A stretch of 64,000 bases of DNA from Flaveria trinervia (GCA_025506515.1 CM046451.1:46449212-46513211), one strand, 5' to 3'. Positions 22,023 through 33,159 are shown, counted from the first letter of the stretch. Program-made: numbers and translations. The notes: generated by a model not told the origin, from the sequence alone.

Positions 22023-25000
22023 ATGGCGACCATGCAGCTCAAACCACGACATAACTGTGTAGCCTACCTCACCAAATCGCCTTTCTGGACAATGTTGATA
22101 ATGCCATTGATTTTATGGTCAGTCACCCTACAAAACAACATTTCTTCTAAATCCCATCATTCATGCCGAATCCCTTCACCAGTTTTGGACGAACATTACC
22201 GTTACCACTAGGGAAACAACACCGAGTCTCTCCGGTCGGTCGTTAACAACCTTCAAGTGGTCATCCTCCCGAAATCATTCGACAAACCCTCACTTGGATG
22301 ATGCCACTTTTCCTGCAAGATATCCAAAGGCACAACCGATTTATCCTTTGCCAACATGGATATCACGGAACCTTAGTGCCTACTATTTTCTGAAGAAACA
22401 TTTCCATGATGCAGAAGTCTTATCTTTCACATGGTAAATGTGTGTTTAGCTCCTAAGACATCCTCTTGGGATCAAATGTCCACCAGATGGAAGCAGGTAC
22501 TATTCTCTATCCTGAGCAACAGAACTTAAACTTCTCTGAAATCATTTTTCTTGAACTTAAGATATGGCATCAAAATCTATTCTAACCGTTGGATATTATA
22601 TCCTCGGTCATTATGGCTATAATAGAGAATCAGCTGAAAGCTGAGGGACTTGTTGGCCTTGGAGTCCCTGCAACGGCTGTATTGCCTGAAGTATACTCCG
22701 GGCACAACTCTGACCACACACTGAAACAGGCTGCCAAACTGCGAAACCCCATGCAGTTGGAACCACAGCCACCACCTCCAGAACCAAGTCCCTACCAAAC
22801 CCAAATCCAAAAAGCCAAAAACGGCTACTCAGGGAGATAGTCCCCTAAGGATGCCCCTGTACCACAACCAGGAAACACATACTGGTATTAACCCCCAAGT
22901 TGTGTCCAAGATTCAACCAGCCACAGCCGCATAGGTATCCTCTCAACAGGATCCTGCTACAACCTTTATTGGGGAAACCACACTACTGGAACCTGTCTCA
23001 CTTGAGAGGGTTACCATTGAAGCGCACCATTCACCCCGGGTGCAATCCGCTTCTATCCACCTCCACAGGCAACCGCCCCCCAAAGTCCTACATTAATTGT
23101 TGCACAAGTGCTGAGTCAGTTGCACTCCTCACCCCCTCGCCAGATACAATTACAACTAGGCATATCTCTACCATTGAGGGGGAGGATCAAAGTGCATCTG
23201 ATAACCCACAGCATAGGGTTACAATGTTTCATTTCCTAGTGTAGAAAAGGAGATTGGAACTTTTGGTAAGGCTGCCACTCATCCTGCTTCAGCATATGAT
23301 CAGGATGTAGTTGGTACTAGTACTAAGACCTTACCAGAGGCACTGTTGATGAAGGACCTAGTTCTGAGGCAGGCAGTCCCTAGTCCAAGACAAAGGGGCA
23401 CATGCAATAACTGATCTACACTCAGTGCATGTTCATCCTGATTACATGAGGAGGTCAGGTGATTCAGTAACCACTGATGATGACCTTGGATTTTTCTACG
23501 ATGTGTTAGCCCAAAACACTATCCTGCAAGAGGAGGTGAGCAGACTCAAAGAGCTGCTTGCCAAAACTTCTGAGGATCAAAGACCATCGGCCTCTCAAAC
23601 CCCACAGATGGCCCCTTCATCTGAAGGTCTCCCAAACACAGAGCCACTCCCACATATTCAGCCACCAGCCTCTGTTTCTGGCACTATTTCTCAGGATCAG
23701 AACCCCCCTGAGCAAATAGCTGCTATCTTTCCACATGCCCTACCTCTCATCACACATAATCACTGATATAGTGATCAAACCATGATGAGAGGCTTCCCTT
23801 AGTAATACAACCCTTGGTGAAGAAGTTGTGAGCAAGAAGCTTTCTGACAATCAAACCCTTACAACCAATGCAACCAAAAAGGGGAGATTCAGTCAGTGAA
23901 AGCAAAGAGGAAGAGGAGTGCAAAAAAAGAGAAAGAAACAGAAGTGGTAAAGGAGAAGGAGTTGGATGGGGAGAAGGAAAAAGAGAAGGAAAAAGAAGCT
24001 GACATGGAAAAATCTAAGAAAAGAAAGAATGAAAAAGAGAAAGCCTTGGAGATAATGGTAAAAGAGGCTGATGCCGAACATAGCAGATCAATGACAACAT
24101 CATTGATCAGCTGTTTAGGCAAGGCCATGACACTGATAAACTTGACTCTGAGATTAGAAGATTAGAGATTGAAGAAATCCAGAATAGATGGGCAAGTTAT
24201 GACGTGGTAGAAAGAGAAAGGCTGGAGATCATGATTAGATTTATTGCAAAATATCTTGGAAGATCAATGATCGAAATCAAACTTGTCCAGGGACAACATC
24301 TTGGCAAACCCACCAAATCTGTTCATCTGAAGTATACACAAAGGGACTAGTTATTGAAGCTTTGAATGAAGCTGGTGCTGGGAGCAGGACTGAGCTAGCC
24401 AAGCAATCTAAAGCCACACTCACCTCAAAAATGCTAGAACACCTGTCAACATTCCCACCACCAACCACCAAAACAACCACCCACTAAAACAATCCCTTTA
24501 CCCCAAAAACCACCAAAAACACAACCCACCAAACCAACTCCCTCACCCTCAAAACCAACACCGATGTGTACCCCAGAAGAAGAAGAGAAGGGTATTGAGG
24601 CTAGAAGATGATGAAGAAGATGATGAGGAAGAAGCTAGGCTGTCAATCTCAGCTGTTATTCAGTTGCCGAAGGCCACAAGTCACCCTCCAACAATTACTC
24701 CTGAATCTCAGAGACAAACTATGAAGGTGAAGCTAGAAGAAGAAGGACTTCACCAACAGCATGATGAGGAGTTGTTGAGAAGGGTTGATAAAGCTATGCA
24801 ACCACATCTTCCATCATCAACATGAAGAAGCATGCACTCGGATTATCCACTCTCAGGCAGACTTTTCAATATCAGAAGGAAGAGTGAGGATTTGGCCTGA
24901 TCCCGGGTGTCTCACAGAATTCACATGAATAACATTCCACAGAGATACATGGGCCAGGTGAAAAGGATTGTAGACGAAGTGATCTCCCTAGTCTTTGTAG

Positions 25001-25347
25001 TGTCACCCTGGGAAATCCTGGAAGACTTCAAGAAGCTTATAAAGCCAACCAAACCCCACAGATGCTTGAAAATAAATGGTGAAAAAGGGGTTGTTTATAA
25101 GAGGCTTGAAGAAGTCAGGAAAAATGAGCTCCAGTTGTTCCTTGAGGGTAATCACCCTGATGAGTTTGCTTATAGAATAATAACAACTGTGGAGCTAAAG
25201 AATGGGAAACAGGCCAATACCTATCTGAGTACTATGGGCCGGAATTTTTATTTGAAGGAGGTGCTGAAGAGCTGACCATGGAGGAACATCATCACCTTCC
25301 TAGAGGCCTATACCAGGGAGTCATACAGACTCGTTGTTGGGAAGTAG
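22023..25347 (+). pseudogene. CopA third ORF (env-position ORF), complete span, frameshifted
   Basis: It starts at ATG 22023 (MATMQLKPRHNC) and ends VVGK plus TAG at 25345-25347, about 3.3 kb or roughly 1,100 codons. The proline-rich region is near 22750-22800. The coiled-coil region (GFFYDVLAQNTILQEEV) is near 23490-23540. A highly charged Lys/Glu repeat lies at 23900-24060, followed by AEHSRS and a helical region. An acidic run lies near 24605-24640. The C-terminal region with VKRIVDEVISLVFVVSPWE is near 24960-25015. Frameshifts occur between each intact block. No transmembrane segment is evident. It is downstream of pol in all three copies, so it may be made from a spliced or separate mRNA; this is inference. 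Confidence 0.75.
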
Positions 25348-25352
25348 ATCTC

Positions 25353-25406
25353 ATGAATGGGGTAACAGCTCTGTGTCCAGTTCCCCAAAACAGAGTCCCC
25401 ATTCAT
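25353..25406 (+). other. Conserved stem-loop upstream of the polypurine tract (CopA copy)
   Basis: ATGAATGGGG pairs perfectly with CCCCATTCAT. Inside, CTCTG pairs with CAGAG around a loop that includes TGTCCAGTTCCCCAAAA. It starts 5 nt after the stop codon of the third ORF and ends about 115 nt before the polypurine tract. Confidence 0.78.
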
Positions 25407-25522
25407 ACTTTGCCAATCAAATTTTTGAGACTACTTCCAGGCCGGTGCATACAAGGGTCACTTCTAAGCTGATCTAGAAGACAAAAAGACCAATCATTCT
25501 GCCATAAAGCCAATGATTTGTT

Positions 25523-25536
25523 GTTCAGGGGGAGTT
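25523..25536 (+). other. CopA polypurine tract
   Basis: GTTCAGGGGGAGTT directly precedes the LTR start TGTTGG. Confidence 0.85.
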
Positions 25537-26332
25537 TGTTGGACCAAAAGAACCAATGAGCCGGATCAGAAAAATCTCTAAGTCCCACAGACATCACACC
25601 TGCTGAAGACTTGATCAGCTGGTTCATAAAGTCTGAAGGTGAACAGCTGAAGAACTAAAGTACTAAAGACAACAGCTGAAGACATCAGCTGAAGACAACA
25701 GCTGAAGACATCACTGAAGACAACAGCTGAAGACATCAGCTGAAGACAATAGCTGAAGACATCAGCTGATGACAACAGCTGACGTTCAAGTACTAGTACT
25801 GAAGCCTTCAGAGTTTGTTACAACAGCTGAAGAAGCATTCTTAAGTTGTTGTGATGGTTTCCTTTCAGTAGTTTTCTTTTTGTTTCAGTATTTGTAAAAC
25901 GACTGAAGAGCATGTTCTTCGGTCGTTGTAGTTTCAGTAGTTTCTTTTGAGTAGTTGTAGTAACTGATAACACTTAGTATTTTGTAAGAAAATGTCAGCT
26001 GTTTTGACATCTTCAGTAGTTGTGTTTCAGTTGTTTAAATAATTCTATTAGATGTCACTATCGAGTGACATCAGCAGACGTCACATCTCCTATATAAGGA
26101 ATGTTCCACCACGGCATTCCTATATAAGGGATGATTGACCTGATTGTAAGTGTGACATTTTGCCACCACGAAAGCACGTTTTGAATGAAATCTTTGATTC
26201 ACAGAATTTCTTCTATAACCGTTTGCTCTTGCGTTGAATATCCATTATTATCTTGTGAATTGGCTAAATGTTTTGTTAAACTTCCGCTGTAATAATCTCT
26301 AATCAATCAAACGTAGATTGCTGATCCTAACA
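25537..26332 (+). repeat. CopA 3' LTR
   Basis: It runs from TGTTGGACCAAAAG to GCTGATCCTAACA. It carries its own minisatellite (alternating ACATCAGCTGAAG and ACAACAGCTGAAG) at about 25660-25790, different in unit sequence from that of CopB. The TATA region is duplicated. The following 5 nt, CGGGT (26333-26337), are the expected target duplication. Confidence 0.92.
26091..26128 (+). promoter_or_regulatory. Duplicated TATA-like boxes in CopA LTR
   Basis: TATATAAG occurs at 26091-26098 and again at 26121-26128, exactly 30 nt apart, each preceded by TCC and followed by GGAATG or GGGATG. The other LTRs of the family have one copy. Confidence 0.65.
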
Positions 26333-26727
26333 CGGGTAATCACATAAACTTTGTAAAATCATTTTAATACGTTTTCAGTCCCAAATATGTTTCAAAACAT
26401 GTAAAAACCAGGGTCTAGAACTCACCTGGTGCAACTTGGGTGTTCTTCCTTTTAACCCGTTTGCAAAGAGTACAAAACACCTTGAATTCAACCTCTGATG
26501 TTCTTCTTCTTCAAAACCAAGTTCTGCTCTTCTTCGCTTGTTTCTCTCTCTAAAATGACTGAGAATTGGGTGTAGAAAAGGTGATGGGCGGTCATGCCAC
26601 CTTTATCACCAACTTTTCTAAAGTTTTGTCCTTTTGGACACTTTCGGTCCCTCCACTTGGACCTTATAGCTTTTCTTTCTTTTATTCTTAATTTTCTTGT
26701 CTTTTAGAAAAATCACCGGGTGTTACA
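26333..26727 (-). repeat. GypF 3' LTR, truncated by CopA insertion
   Basis: In element sense it begins TGTAACACCCGG at 26727. It contains GTGAGTTCTAG about 305 nt in, at a similar distance to that in the GypE LTR (about 290 nt). It ends at the CopA target site. Confidence 0.78.
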
Positions 26728-26744
26728 AGTCCACCCCCCTTATA
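26728..26744 (-). other. GypF polypurine tract
   Basis: In element sense ATAAGGGGGGTGGACT immediately precedes the LTR, as in GypD (51481-51497). Confidence 0.75.
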
Positions 26745-26749
26745 TAGGT

Positions 26750-28903
26750 TTCGTCCCCGAAACCTGTTATTCCTCGAATATATAAGGATAATGCTGCCTC
26801 GATTACCTCGATGCTCCCCAATTCCTTTTGACCAATATCACCCCAACAAATGGGTGTTCTGCATCGCCTACCGTATAGCATCTCGTATGGTGGCATACCA
26901 ATGCTGGCATGATAACTATTGTTGTACGAGAGTTCAGCTAACGGTAAGTGGTCGTCCTAACTTCCTCCAAAATCAATTACACATGCCCTAAGCATGTCTT
27001 CTAACGTCTGAATGGTCCTTTCTGACTGACTATCAGTTTGGGAATGATAAGCCATGCTAATATGTAACCTCGTCCCCATGGCATAATGGAATTTCTTCCA
27101 GAATTTAGATGTAAACCGGGTGTCACGATCCGACACAATAGACACCGGCACAGCATGACGAGTTACAATCTCCTTGATGAATAGGTCAGCCAACCTCTCG
27201 GATGAATATGTCTCGTGGATCGGTAGGAAGTGAGCACTCTTTGTCAAGCGGTCAACAATCACCATATGGCATTGTATCCTTTTGGAGTATGTGGCAGCTT
27301 TGTAATGAAATCCATGGTGATGTGCTCCCACTTCCATTCCAGTATATCCAAAGGTTCGATCTTCCCATACGGCTTTTGATGTTCCGCCTTCACATGCAAA
27401 CAAGTAAGGAATTTGCCCACATACTCCACCACGTCCCGCTTCATACCCGGCCACCAATAATCCTTCTTCATGTCTTGGTACATCTTTGTGGCACCAGGAT
27501 GGATAGAGTATCGGGTCTTGTGAGCTTCGTCCATAATCTTCACACGTAGATTCCCGAAACGAGGAATCCACACCCGTCCAAATCGAGTTTTAACACCAAG
27601 TGTGTTTTCACTTAATTCCCCAACCAGACCTCTTATTCTTTCAGGGTTTAGATGATCTTCTCTTAATGCCTCATCCTGAAACTCCTTGACTTGCTTCATT
27701 ACGTTAGAGGTCATGATTAGTTGGTATGCTTTCACCCGAATCGGCTCGGGCCTCTCCTTCTGGCTAAGGGCATCAGGCACCTCGTTAGCTTTGCCCGGAT
27801 GGTAATGGATCTCACAATCATAATCCTTTATGAGATCCAACCGTTGCCTCTGCCTCATATTCAGGTCCTACTGCTCAAAGAAGTAATTTAAGCTCTTGTG
27901 GTCGGTGAAGATGGGGCACTTTGTTCCATACAGATAGTGCCTCCAAATCTTTAGTGCAAAGACCACGGCCGCTAGTTCCAAGTCATGAGTAGGGTAGTTG
28001 ACCTGATGAACCTTCAGCTGTCAAGATGCGTAGGCTATAACTTTTCCTCTTTGCATTAAGACACACCCCAACCCCGAGTAAGAAGCGTCTGAATACACCA
28101 CCAAATCTTCGCTTCCATCGGGTAACGACAAGACAGGAGCTTGAGTCAATCTCGCCTTCAACTCCTCGAATGCCTTCACCTGACCCTGACCCCATACATA
28201 CTTTACATTCATCTGGGTCAACTTAGTCAGTGGAGAAGCAATCTTAGAGAGTCTTGGATAAATCTCCCATAATAGCCCGCCAAACCCAATAAACTACGAA
28301 TCTCGAATGGCGTCTTTGGAGACTTCCATTGTGTCACTGCCTCTACCTTAGCTGGGTCCACCGTAATCCCATCGGGATTCACCACATGACCCAAGAACTG
28401 AACTTCGTGTAACCAAAACATGCACTTGGAGAATTTTGCATACAACTTCTCCCTTCTTAACGTCTCCAAAACCTCCCGAATGTGACCGGCATGCTCAATC
28501 TTACTCTTCGAATAAATCAGGATATTATCAATAAACACAATACCGATTTATCTAACATTGGCCGACACACTCGATTCATCGGAACCATAAAAGCAGCTGG
28601 CGCATTGGTCAATCCAAACGACATAACGAGGAACTCATAGTGACCGTAGCATGTGTGAAAAACTGATTTAGGATTTCCTGCTCCTTCACTTTTAGTTGAT
28701 GGTAACCATATCGAAGATCTATCCTCGAAAACCAACTGGCACCTTGGAGCTGATCAAACAGATTGTCTATTCGTGGTAGGGGGTATCGGTTCTTCACCGT
28801 CAACTTGTTCAACTCTCTGTAGTCAATACACATCCTCATACTACCGTCTTTCTTCTTCACAAATAATACCGGAGCACACCATGGAGAGATACTCGGTCTA
28901 AAA
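26750..28903 (-). pseudogene. GypF pol remnant: RT, RNase H, integrase
   Basis: It is read right to left. RT starts at RPSISPWCAPVLFVKKKDG (28.87 kb), with CIDYRELNKL and then FIDN in place of the catalytic FIDD near 28530. RNase H has VVYSDASYSGLGCVLMQ near 28.08 kb. Integrase has an HHCC finger in which the first Cys is Phe (KFLTCLHVKAEH), then ITMDF, SDRDTRF and QSERTIQTLEDM (27.0-27.3 kb). Integrase is cut near 26800, after which only the last codons of the element (GVLEE-like IRGITG) remain. Frameshifts or stops lie near 28540, 28225 and 27870. It is closer to GypE than to GypD by eye. Confidence 0.85.
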
Positions 28904-28905
28904 TG

Positions 28906-29154
28906 ACACCTTGAATTCAACCTCGTTTGTTCTTCTTCTTCAAAACCGAGTTCTGCTCTTCTTCCTTTGTTTCTCTCTCTAAAATGATCGAGAATGGGGT
29001 GTAGAAAAGGTGATGGGCGGCCATGCCACCTTTATCACCAACTTTTCGAAAGTTTTGTCCTTTTGGACACTTTGGTCCCTCGAGTTGGACCTTATACCTT
29101 TTCTTTCTTTTATTCTTAGTTTTCTTGTCTTTTAGAAAAATAACGGGTGTTACA
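28906..29154 (-). repeat. GypF 5' LTR, first 249 nt only
   Basis: It matches 26477-26727 with few differences. The junction with RT at 28903-28906 is a deletion joint. The 5 nt beyond (ACTTA) would be one half of its target duplication; the other half is outside the window. Confidence 0.82.
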
Positions 29155-30263
29155 ACTTAGTATATTATCATCAACTCTTAGAAGAGATTCTGCATCATGT
29201 AAACCATGTGTGACTAAATGAGTTTCAGTGAAAAACAAAATGTTTTAGTGACAAACATCGATCCAGTAGTTATTGTCTTTGGAGGTGACTTTAGGCAAAT
29301 AATACTGGTTGTCCCAAACAGTAGCAGACAAGACATTATGAATGCGTCGTTAAGCTCTTCATACATTTGGAATCATTGTAAAGTCTTAAGATTGACTTAG
29401 AAACATCAGGTTGAGTGCAGGTCGTACATTAGCTAATATTAAAAAAATAAAGATGTTTTCAAAATGGTTGTTGCATTTAGGTGAAGGAAAAGTTGGTTCC
29501 TGTAATGATGGTGAGGTGGTTATAGACATACTCGATGATCTTTTAAATACTGACTCATATGATCCTGTTTCGTCTCTTATTGATATTATGTATCCATGCA
29601 TTCTTCAAAATTTCAAAATTGTGAATATTTCCAACATAGAGAAATACTTGCACCTATAATAAAGTTGCAGAAAAGATTAATGACCACTTGCTTTCAATGT
29701 TTTCAAGGGAAGAAAAGGAATACCTTAGTTCTCATAGTATATCAAAATTAGAGTATGTTCTTGATAATTTTGATGTCCTAATGGACTCAAACTTTCAAGG
29801 TTGCCAAATCATAAATTAATACTAAAAATTGGTGTCCTGGTCTTAACATTAAGAAATATTGATCAAAGGAATGGTTTATGTAATTGAACTTGACTGCAAG
29901 TTTTATCGCTTGCCAATCGTGTTATTGAAGTGTAAATAATATCGAGTAGTAATATTGGCACTCAAACATCTATCCCTAGATTCGGCTAATACCACATACA
30001 TAAGGATTCCATTTAAGTTTCAAAGATGATAGTTCCCTCTAGCTGTATGTTTTGCCATGACCGTAAACAAAAGTCAACGTTAATTGTTTTGTCGGGTGGG
30101 TTTGTACTTAATGCAACCGGTGTTTATGCATGGTCAACTATATTTGGCATTTATACATGGTTAAAACGAAGATGGATTAAAGCTCATGATACTTGATAAT
30201 GACGGTAAAATTACAAACAAAACCACAAATATTGTGTATAAAGAAGTATATTTAGATTTGTGA
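29155..30263 (+). pseudogene. Helitron Pif1-like helicase remnant, C-terminal part
   Basis: Helicase motifs of Helitron Rep/helicase proteins are recognisable. VVIVFGGDFRQI is near 29260-29300, followed by SSRQDIMNASLSSSYIWNH and LRLT. EEKEYLSSHSISK is near 29710-29745, RNIDQRNGLCN near 29850-29885, AVCFAMTVNK-like residues near 30045-30075, and the usual end ILDNDGKITNKTTN near 30190-30230. The stop at 30259-30261 fits the family end. Frameshifts and stops divide it. The N-terminal Rep (HUH) domain and the helicase Walker A motif are missing, so it is a dead fragment. GypF lies directly upstream. Confidence 0.75.
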
Positions 30264-31496
30264 ATTTTAATTGTATTTTTATTATTTATCTTAGTATGCG
30301 ATTAACATTCTTCATTTATCTCACTTTTGTACAAATTTATATTTTTCTTCCAAATTTGATTTTGATATTGCTAATATGATATTTTGTATTATTCTCTGTG
30401 TAAATACATGTCTTATTCTCGCTAAGAAAACTATTTCTCATTTCTATTACCTTTTATAAAATAATACTTTAATTAATATTAATCAACACTGATTAATCTT
30501 TTTAACAAATACAGTTTTCTAGTAGTAAAAAATAAATTAAATTATTTTAAGACAAGTTTTAATATAAAATTATGTTCTTTCATATTTAACCCAAATTTAC
30601 CCGTATACGTTAATTGTTAACCCGAAACCGTATAGTTTTACGCACATAAACCGTACATCAACCTATGTATACCTTATGACCATTTTACATGTTTTAAAAT
30701 GAATCTTTTATAAGAAAAACATCCTGAAATTTTCTATTAAAAATTAGTTGCAAAACAGGTCAAAAATTTTTAATCCGAAATTGTTAGTTTTCAGTTTTTT
30801 CGCTTATGAAATCAACACTGATGACCATGCTTGTTAAGGATTTGTTACATACTTAAAAACGTAGTTTTTATATCAAAACACAATATTATTTTCTGTTCAA
30901 AACTAGACTTGTGCAAAACACTCGTTTTTTACCCGAAAATAAACGTTTTTAACATGTTTTTAAATGTGAAACGTTTACGTGATTAAACCCAATCATCAAG
31001 ATCTATATTTTTAGTAAGCTTACTTAATTTAAAATGTTTTAATTTTTTTCCAGATTTGAAAAGATCATTGTCTTGATTATGTTTAAATTTTGTAAAATCA
31101 TTACTAGTTGTCATGTCCAATCAATACTTGATTACCATCATTTCTAACATGTTTTTATCTTTTTCATTAAGTCAAAAATATATAAAAATCTCAAAGTTTC
31201 CAAAAAAATGTGATTTAAACTATATCTAACTTGTTTTGAATGTAATGTATTGTAGGGATATAGTTTAATATTTTTTATTTGATGGTTGTCTAGGTAGGCT
31301 AGTTTTTTTCATTTACTTGAATATGGCATGTCATATTCCAGAACTACTATATTACATTCTCACATTACTTGTATTTGATTTGGTTGTTATAGTAATAGAA
31401 TCATTGGGGTATCCTTTTTACCCAAAAAAAGAACCCATGAGTCATGAACATATCTAGATAAAAAATAACAATTATACATGCATACATATATATATA

Positions 31497-31541
<45 letters not shown>

Positions 31542-32021
31542 ATTCATACATATGTGTATGACCAAAATGATCAACTTTATCTTGTGTTCTTAGTTTTTAT
31601 TTTATCAAAACATAATTTAATAATTCAAAATATTTCAGATCATGATCACTATTATTTATAAATCATTTCAATCATTTATGAAATCCAAAAACAAGACGAG
31701 CTCAAGAATATCATACACACATATATTCATGTGTCACCCATTTCCATCATTTTTTGATAAAATCCTTTGGATATGGGCTTTTTTATGATGTTCATGAACA
31801 TAAATTAATGCTTGATCATCTTGCATGTCAAAATCAAACATAAATGTAAATAAAATATCCAAAAATTATCAACATCAAACACACACACACTGTTTACACA
31901 CACATATAAACATCCTTTTAGAACCTATTCTTGATTAAAACCCATTGTTGAACCATTTTCTAGATCAAAACCCATCATTGAAACCTTAGATTTCGAGAAA
32001 ATCTAGTTTTTGGTGAACAAA
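30264..32021 (+). other. AT-rich non-coding stretch, origin uncertain
   Basis: I see no coding signal. The part from about 31700 onward continues into sequence that is probably the LTR of GypH. A TA microsatellite lies at 31486-31533. Repeated phrases such as ACCCGAAACCGTATAG (30620-30640) look like LTR or decayed retrotransposon DNA. I could not find an LTR left end or a primer-binding site. Confidence 0.4.
31486..31540 (+). repeat. TA/CA microsatellite
   Basis: About 23 TA dinucleotides with one interruption (TATTATA at 31501-31507), followed by a short CA run. Confidence 0.9.
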
Positions 32022-32226
32022 ACTTGAGACAATCAATCATTTGTCACGTTGCAAGCGGTTTTAAAAAACACATTCTTACCCAAAGATGAACAACTTCAAG
32101 AAATATGGATGATATCATGATGAATTCTTCTCCTTGGAGTTGGATTTTTTCAATTTCTTGCACCAAACTCACTATGGGATCATTGAAATCAGTTTTGATG
32201 CTTGAAACATCTTGAATGATAAAACT
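32022..32226 (+). repeat. 205-bp direct repeat, left copy
   Basis: It begins ACTTGAGACAATCAATC and ends TTGAATGATAAAACT. It recurs at 33160-33365 with about five differences. The two copies bracket a piece of Gypsy gag. Confidence 0.9.
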
Positions 32227-33159
32227 AGTTTTATGTGCGCATGGAATGTGCTATGTGTTGTTTGTAGATTTAAATACCGATGTAGTGAGGATAGGTAATG
32301 CTTGGGGTATGAAGAATAAAGTAAGTGGCTAATCACAACTAGCCACTGTAATTAGGGACTTACTATACTTGACATAAACCGGGCTGTTCCCTTGAATGAC
32401 CGTGTTGGTGTTTGAATCTTTTAGTGTGCGTGTGATGGCTAGTGGTAGATCTTCGAAAGCTTCACGTGGTGGGGGTCACGGTGCTGAACCGCGACCCAAG
32501 AGAGGGAGACCTAGATTTGAAAAGGTGGTTCCTGAAGAACTCGAGACCCCTCATCCAGAGGGTGGTGATGAGAGTGCAAACCTGAGAGCCTAAGTAAAGG
32601 AGGCTGTGGTGGAAGAAGTTAATCAGGTCATACAGATGATCCTACCGTCTGTGGTGATCGAAGTGGTCAAGGCAGTAAGAGAAGTGGAAAGAAAGGAGAG
32701 GAATAGGTCCTCGGGAGGACGGGAACAACCAGAGCCTGAAACGGTTCCATCTGATGACGAAGAGGAAGAAGAAGAGCCTGTTCTGGAGACAACACGAGGC
32801 TGTAACTATGGGGCGTTTATGAGATGCAAGCCCCCTACCTTCGATGGTAACGGCACTGTTGCTGCTGCTCACCGGTGGGTGAGGGAAATGGAGGCTTTTT
32901 TTGATATCAGCGTGTGCGGGAGGACCAGAAGGTGAAGTTTGCTACCCACTCGTTTATGGACTCGAATCTGTGTTGGTGGGACAATATCGTCAAAGCTGAG
33001 GGTAGCCGGGCGATAGGAAGGATGAGGTGGGAGGAGTTGAAAAAGATGATGATTGAGGAATTCTGCCCTCATAAGGAGATGGATAAGATAGACAGAGAGT
33101 TCTTGCAGCTGGAGGAGGGAACCATGACACACCAGCAGTACACCACTAAATTCAATGAC
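32227..33159 (+). pseudogene. Captured Gypsy fragment: leader and N-terminal gag of the GypE family
   Basis: It matches 36785-37717 of GypE at roughly 97-98 percent by eye. It starts in the leader 3' of the primer-binding site and stops mid-gag at the TTKFN codons. It has no LTR, primer-binding site or polypurine tract of its own. The gag start MASGRSSKASRGGG is at 32433. A TAA stop interrupts gag at 32591-32593, as in GypE. The frame here keeps one G (near 32503) that GypE has lost, and it retains sense codons at sites that are stops in GypE (37442, 37493, 37665). The source was therefore an earlier or different copy, not the present GypE. Confidence 0.85.

Larger units (their letters stand above)
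21718..26332 (+). mobile_element. CopA: outer Ty1/Copia element, 3' part only (third ORF and 3' LTR)
   Basis: The element resumes at 21718 in the middle of the pol-ORF3 spacer, at a point matching about 4460 of CopB. It runs through the third ORF, stem-loop, polypurine tract and LTR. Its gag-pol and 5' LTR should lie left of the window, beyond CopB. The abrupt start at a non-LTR point right after the CopB LTR is the signature of CopB having inserted into CopA. Confidence 0.85.
26333..29154 (-). mobile_element. GypF: Ty3/Gypsy element, internally deleted, left LTR interrupted by CopA
   Basis: Two direct repeats (26477-26727 and 28906-29154) are the starts of its LTRs; in element sense both begin TGTAACACC. 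The left LTR continues to 26333 and then stops at the CopA LTR after about 395 nt, although related LTRs (GypE) are about 1.9 kb. The right LTR is fused after 249 nt directly to the RT, so the rest of the 5' LTR, the primer-binding site, gag and protease are deleted. The C-terminal end of integrase is also deleted, near 26790. Confidence 0.83.

Noticed and set aside
23889..24128. Minus-strand Phe/Ser-rich frames that look like membrane segments
   Set aside because: Antisense of the Lys/Glu-rich repeat of the CopA third ORF; not a membrane protein.
27202..27549. Plus-strand open frame of 115 codons
   Set aside because: Antisense shadow of the GypF integrase.
30474..30522. Inverted repeat ATTAATC/GATTAAT followed by TTTTCTAGT as a Helitron 3' end
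   Set aside because: The stem is short and AT-only and lies more than 20 nt from CTAG, farther than usual. Chance is likely in AT-rich DNA.
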